From: CANQDT01 sp051878935
GTDB lineage: Bacteria; Bacillota; Clostridia; Lachnospirales; Lachnospiraceae
Direction of reading: 5' to 3'
Length of the DNA: 8,917 nt
Assembly: GCA_051878935.1 (NCBI GenBank)
Contig: JBJELB010000071.1
Location: 1-8,917 of the forward strand
In this document: in pieces, positions 6,401 through 8,917 of the stretch
How the letters are laid out: each line of letters opens with the position of its first letter
How positions within the stretch are numbered: the stretch's first letter is position 1
Position numbers and translations under genes: made by a program
The notes under the pieces: generated by a model
Told to the model about the DNA's origin: nothing
Databases searched by the model: none
The model's input: only the letters and a program-made list of their open reading frames with translations

Positions 6401-8447
6401 AGTATATCTATCCTCCGGTAAAGTCATTCAGGTAGAATCGGACTTTACGACAGATGGTTCCCATGCACAGATTGTTCCTGCCGAATATACAGAGGGAACG
6501 ACGGTTGTTACTTACGTTGATGGCATAACGCCGGATAAGAATGATTTTACAGTGGCTTCGCAGGAAACAACAACCGATGATGTAACAACAACAACACCGT
6601 ATTATCTGTATGTGGATGGTCAGGATTTAAAACTTACCACAACAGCACCGGTTACTTATACAGTAAGCAAGAGCAACGTACAGGTATCAGCGACAACGGT
6701 AGAAGAAGGGGATACAGTTACGGTAACCCTTCCTGAAGACTACGTAGCCAATTCGTTATTGGCGACATATACTAATTCCGATAGTGAAAATCGAACACTT
6801 GCGTTAACAAAGGTGAATGATACTACCTATACATTTATGGCACCTGCAGCAGATGTTCAGGTTTCCTGTCTGGTGAACGAAGCAACAGATTCTGTAGTTA
6901 TCGTAGGAACAACAAGTACGTATTATGTTAAATCAGATAATACATTGGATGTTTCCTTTACGGTTCCTGAAATAGCGGAAGGGTATGTATATCAGGATGT
7001 CAGCATCTATGTCCCTGTCCGTGCCCATCCATATAATGCACAGAATATGACAGCGACGATGGGAGAAGCTTCTTTTGCAATCTCCTCAGGAACCGTCGAT
7101 GATACACAGACAGCTGAGTCGGCAGGAATCATAGCCGGTCAGACGGCAACATTGACAATTACTAATGAAAAGACAAGTGGTGTGGATTATTATTATGGCG
7201 ATGCCAAGTACGGAGCTGTAACCGCATCTAATTTTGCGATTATGACATTAACGATAGCTGAGGGACTGCCTTATTATTCGGTGGATAGCACAAATGTTAC
7301 GGTGTCAGCAGATAGGGTTCACTCGGGTGATACTGTAACAATAACCACTCCGGATACCTATGTGGCCAATTCGTTGTTAGCAACATATCGTAACAGTAGC
7401 AATCAGGTAGAGATTTTATCACTTACCCAGGAAGATAGTAATACATATACATTTACTGCACCTGCTGCAAATGTAACAGTAAGTGCTCTTGTAAATGAAG
7501 AAACTGATAAGGTGGTTGTTGTGGGTGAGACAGATACATTTTATGTTCGTAGCGATAATTCACTGCATGTAAACTATTCGGTTCCCGAGCCGAAAGATGG
7601 ATATGGTTATCTGACAGCAGAGATTTATGTTCCGGTTCGTGACCATGCTTATAATGCAACTAATATGACGGCAAGCATGGGTGATATGTTTTATACGGTA
7701 ACGAGTGGTGTTGTATCAGGTAGTGTTATGGCATCCGGAATCACTCCGGGGGCAACAAATACCTTAACCATTAATAATGAAAATGCAAATGGCGTTGATT
7801 ATTATTATAAGGGGCAGGCAGGCTGCCGTCCGGAGACAGCCTCCGATCTTGCAATTCTTACTCTCTCGCTAGCAGAAGATTATATTTGTGAAGCATTGGT
7901 AGATGGTGTTTCCTTCCAGGGAGCACAGATAAGAACCCAGTCCGAAAATCAGGGACTTCGTTTCGTTTCATTAATTAAAAGACAGTTAAAAGAGAAAACA
8001 GAATTACCAGATAGTGTTAAGAGCATTGAATATGGTAATCTGCTCATACCGCAAATTGCTTTTGATAACTCTACATCAGGTCTAACAGAGCTTGATATGA
8101 CAGCCGTAGAAGAAGGAATAACATGTACTGTGAATGAACAGGAGATTATAGTGAAAGCAGCTAAGGTGCAATCAACTGTAGATTATGAAAACGATGCGGC
8201 ATTGGAATATGTAAAATTTGCTTCTTTATTGAGAGTTGGTAGTAATACAAGTGTATATAAGCAGAATTTTGTGGTGCGGCCATATCTGATTTACCGGGAT
8301 TCCAATGGTAACCAGGTGGGAGATATTGTATATGCCAAACAGGAAAGCCGTAATATGCATGATATCGCCAGAGAAACATTGCAAGGAGACAAGAGTCAAT
8401 ACAGTGATGATGAGCTGGAGTATTTAAATGCTGTGGCAGCAGATTAG
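3498..8447 (+). CDS. Giant secreted modular protein: alpha/beta-hydrolase (putative esterase) with beta-helix and tandem surface repeats
   Basis: A 1649-residue exported protein. The start is the ATG at 3498, preceded by GAAGGAGGG about 7 bases upstream; an in-frame TTG at 3474 lies inside the inverted repeat and is rejected. Residues 1-26 are a signal peptide (MIKK, hydrophobic core, likely cut after VQA). Residues about 45-330 look like an alpha/beta-hydrolase: TIGHSAAS carries the probable nucleophile Ser209, VFHGDD (131-136) is an oxyanion-type HG motif, and His302 in GSGHYDW is the likely catalytic histidine. The acid residue was not assigned. Residues about 385-725 are beta-rich and unassigned, beginning FWYFDQEIEEK. 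Residues about 843-985 are glycine-rich turns like a right-handed beta-helix (GGAIDC, GGGAISA, GGGVSV, each followed by an N-x-SGG-type turn). Residues 1054-1256 and 1260-1461 are two tandem repeats. Residues about 1464-1649 are a C-terminal module seen in clostridial surface proteins (FQGAQIRT, QGLRFVS). No LPXTG motif, SLH domain or dockerin is visible. A role in deacylating a plant or host glycan is inference. Confidence 0.9.
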   Translation: MIKKALAFLLSAVLSVQMAAPGFVQAEIVNDIGKVTTASVVSGMDMGTSELVHYDDVFQYHYAGGTDEFNAGISTTGKAYDTYLWVPSNVSPGKLKGLVAVKLNLIEVPFVYSAKLKEALTEKGFGILFIVFHGDDMRYNTTFQNFNTRLDYKGETLYQETDTINNNPVFTTDGKDAADIFDEMLSGIANASGYKEIADSTPLITIGHSAASPFGYRSGNWNPDRIIAQVQMKNGMGAPIYVSNKGMVPGIPSLQYAAQYTEHALNTDRDRSVRDARWHISNQRSVNTNMLVSHVIEWGSGHYDWSDNATDMMISYIRKAIEYRLPENYAETGKLNDLTGTGYLAKPFEKDKDGNEQIAGYYRDTLKGWLTSGQEEETASTTDKKASFWYFDQEIEEKMNTFTNYAIPESPDSKGTGVSGKTYSEKEPYMLMKDPSKSTYADTPYTANSLIAPYVSFNGGMSRYGSNRFVNYLKMKAPDGDASNSANLQGYGEVTVDTYYMNKVPAVSTEAYENVGESVAYPEGIQAPFVPLISPYEYVSSELLDMSEMTKDDSNSEAANVASVTRTTLRFHNNRVYYASGQESFGFIYAPEVSDDNGEVVSTFKATGVGMKVPYVTGRTAQTLTLNNIENVNISEATENPKFGVTYTSSDAVLQDYTDVFVEYGPAKAIRTVDEDTGAYSWQIEVLLDEIPENASYPIEVNVVASNLGAWEKVNGATISQTFLISEEDIKSGVYLDGTQQVDYDTAFTNATSDVEKEHVITVYSDQTTSVCSNMSSSEIIRFTNDTRKATVTQTSSNMMFLNTSGATNPQLSFGNPDATMTDGKTALWFDANGKQRFVEANKGSVNLYHGVVITSGSAARGGAIDCKTGSTVNLYGGIIKGNTATNSDSTNLGGGAISAVGSGKLNMYDGLITGNTSTGSYGGGVSVMENSTFHMSGGKIINNEGYDVYVGSSTSNFYMSGTAEVGEVYLSSGKVIQVESDFTTDGSHAQIVPAEYTEGTTVVTYVDGITPDKNDFTVASQETTTDDVTTTTPYYLYVDGQDLKLTTTAPVTYTVSKSNVQVSATTVEEGDTVTVTLPEDYVANSLLATYTNSDSENRTLALTKVNDTTYTFMAPAADVQVSCLVNEATDSVVIVGTTSTYYVKSDNTLDVSFTVPEIAEGYVYQDVSIYVPVRAHPYNAQNMTATMGEASFAISSGTVDDTQTAESAGIIAGQTATLTITNEKTSGVDYYYGDAKYGAVTASNFAIMTLTIAEGLPYYSVDSTNVTVSADRVHSGDTVTITTPDTYVANSLLATYRNSSNQVEILSLTQEDSNTYTFTAPAANVTVSALVNEETDKVVVVGETDTFYVRSDNSLHVNYSVPEPKDGYGYLTAEIYVPVRDHAYNATNMTASMGDMFYTVTSGVVSGSVMASGITPGATNTLTINNENANGVDYYYKGQAGCRPETASDLAILTLSLAEDYICEALVDGVSFQGAQIRTQSENQGLRFVSLIKRQLKEKTELPDSVKSIEYGNLLIPQIAFDNSTSGLTELDMTAVEEGITCTVNEQEIIVKAAKVQSTVDYENDAALEYVKFASLLRVGSNTSVYKQNFVVRPYLIYRDSNGNQVGDIVYAKQESRNMHDIARETLQGDKSQYSDDELEYLNAVAAD
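6657..7880 (+). repeat. Two tandem ~205-residue protein repeats inside the giant gene
   Basis: Unit 1 is encoded at about 6657-7265 and unit 2 at about 7275-7880. By eye roughly half of the residues are identical. Shared blocks include YVANSLLATY, TYTF.APAA.V.VS.LVNE, V.VG.T.T.YV.SDN.L, IYVPVR.H.YNA.NMTA.MG and GVDYYY, each unit ending in an A..L.LTLA-like strand. The first part of each unit resembles the small beta repeats with a Y-T-F-x-A/M-P-A motif that are common in clostridial surface proteins. The second part, from V.VG.T onward, I do not recognise. The units are diverged at the codon level, so this is an old duplication and not a recent slippage event. Confidence 0.85.
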
Positions 8448-8453
8448 GAGGGG
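8446..8453 (+). promoter_or_regulatory. Ribosome binding site overlapping the stop codon of the giant gene
   Basis: AGGAGGGG starts within the TAG stop (8445-8447) and the AGGAGG core sits 5 bases before the ATG at 8457. It is a strong site placed where ribosomes finishing the giant gene would terminate, which suggests translational coupling. Confidence 0.8.
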
Positions 8454-8456
8454 AAT

Positions 8457-8636
8457 ATGAAGAGACAATATCATAAACCGCAATGCGATATCCATCAGAT
8501 GATTCTGGATGATATCATTACGGATTCCTCCGTTCCAACTTATAGTGCCATTGTTGAGGAATCAGCCGTAAGTGATGGAATCAGTGGCGGAGAATCAAAT
8601 GTAGTAGATATAGATGGATGGGGCAACTTGTTCTAA
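8457..8636 (+). CDS. Small acidic peptide, 59 residues, translationally coupled to the giant hydrolase
   Basis: An ATG 9 bases after the preceding stop, with a strong overlapping ribosome binding site, opens a 59-codon frame ending in TAA at 8634-8636, just ahead of a hairpin. The N-terminus is basic and polar (MKRQYHKPQ, with a single Cys at position 10). The middle reads ILDDIITDSS at 16-25, and the C-terminal part is Ser, Gly and acid rich, ending in DIDGWGNLF. There are 10 acidic against 3 Lys/Arg residues. There is no signal peptide, membrane helix or known domain. The pattern K-x-Y-x-x-P near the start followed by a D-D/V-I-I-T-x-S block recalls short unnamed proteins I associate with Bacteroidota and Clostridia, whose role I do not know. 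It is absent from long-ORF searches because of its size. A real gene is likely from context; function unknown. A precursor peptide or partner of the upstream protein is possible but unproven. Confidence 0.75.
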   Translation: MKRQYHKPQCDIHQMILDDIITDSSVPTYSAIVEESAVSDGISGGESNVVDIDGWGNLF

Positions 8637-8641
8637 ATCAT

Positions 8642-8671
8642 ATGCCGGGACTAATCTTTAGGTCCCGGCAT
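8642..8671 (+). terminator. GC-rich hairpin after the small peptide gene, probable terminator
   Basis: ATGCCGGGACT (8642-8652) pairs with GGTCCCGGCAT (8661-8671) over 11 bp with one G-T wobble and an 8-base loop. It starts 5 bases after the stop codon. The following T-run is short (TTTACTATG), so termination may be incomplete and the stem could instead protect the 3' end of the transcript. Confidence 0.6.
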
Positions 8672-8805
8672 TTACTATGTAAAGTTACTCAATGTATCTC
8701 GGATTTCCTCTTTGAAATGAAAGCAATGAACCTGTCAAAGCTGTTAAGTTTTAAATGCGATTTTATCATATATTACATCTATATTCTCAGAAATAAAGAA
8801 GAGTA

Positions 8806-8834
8806 TTGTCGAGGATGGTAAATCTAGATAGAAT
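8806..8834 (+). promoter_or_regulatory. Likely sigma-A promoter of the right-edge gene
   Basis: TTGTCG (8806-8811), a 17-base spacer and TAGAAT (8829-8834) match the consensus at 4 and 5 of 6 positions. The -10 box ends 16 bases before the GGAGG ribosome binding site (8851). The rest of the intergenic stretch from 8672 to 8805 is AT-rich, and I see no gene, RNA or strong dyad in it. Confidence 0.5.
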
Positions 8835-8862
8835 TAATAAAAAATTCATTGGAGGAAAAAAC

Positions 8863-8917
8863 ATGAGATTAAGAAGATTGACAGCTTTTTGTTTATCCAC
8901 GATACTGGCTGCCACTT
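8863..8917 (+). CDS. Start of a secreted protein (3' end outside window)
   Basis: An ATG with GGAGGA 6 bases upstream begins a frame that stays open to the right edge (18 codons). The visible residues are a basic n-region (MRLRR) followed by a hydrophobic segment (LTAFCLSTILAAT), the opening of a Sec signal peptide. The Cys at position 10 lies inside the hydrophobic core and is not clearly a lipobox. Given the neighbours, another large extracellular protein is plausible, but nothing of the mature part can be seen. Confidence 0.75.
   Translation, partial: MRLRRLTAFCLSTILAAT

Noticed and set aside
6560..6600. ACA/ACC-rich tract considered as a microsatellite or slippage site
   Set aside because: It encodes a short Thr-rich linker and is too short and impure to suggest phase variation.
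8618..8821. 67-codon + strand frame overlapping the end of the small peptide gene
   Set aside because: It has no ribosome binding site, runs through the GC-rich hairpin and the AT-rich intergenic region, and starts inside the better-supported 59-codon gene.

Overview
The window reads as a piece of a low-to-moderate GC Gram-positive chromosome. It most likely comes from an anaerobic gut or rumen Clostridia member, with the Lachnospiraceae as my best guess. The basis is strong AGGAGG-type ribosome binding sites, sigma-A-like promoters, a type I dockerin, very large modular secreted proteins, and a C-terminal surface-protein module I associate with Clostridia. No RNA gene, insertion sequence, CRISPR array or prophage was seen.

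Layout: (1) Positions 1-2456, + strand: the 3' part of a large modular extracellular protein (FN3-like / CBM-like jelly roll / FN3 / DNRLRE-like / type I dockerin) whose start lies before the window. (2) Positions 2461-2498: a hairpin with T-rich flanks on both sides, a bidirectional terminator between convergent genes. (3) Positions 2496-3317, - strand: an AraC-family regulator with a near-consensus sigma-A promoter and a clear ribosome binding site. (4) Positions 3318-3497: a 180-bp divergent intergenic region with the regulator's promoter, a weaker promoter for the rightward gene, and a perfect 10-bp inverted repeat just before its ribosome binding site. (5) Positions 3498-8447, + strand: a 1649-residue secreted protein with a signal peptide, an alpha/beta-hydrolase (putative esterase) domain, a beta-sandwich region, a beta-helix-like stretch, two tandem ~205-residue repeats and a C-terminal surface module. 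(6) Positions 8457-8636, + strand: a 59-codon gene for a small acidic peptide whose Shine-Dalgarno overlaps the stop codon of the giant gene. (7) Positions 8642-8671: a GC-rich hairpin. (8) Positions 8806-8862: a promoter and ribosome binding site leading into the first 18 codons of another secreted protein that runs off the right edge (8863-8917).

Reading as a whole: this looks like an extracellular glycan-degradation or surface-attachment locus. The dockerin protein presumably plugs into a cohesin-bearing complex encoded elsewhere. The giant hydrolase and the small peptide probably form one transcription unit, and the divergently transcribed AraC regulator is its obvious candidate controller. 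The least explained parts are the translationally coupled 59-residue peptide, the paired repeats and C-terminal module of the giant protein, and the dyad in the 5' leader. Functions beyond the fold or family level are inference; no database search was available.
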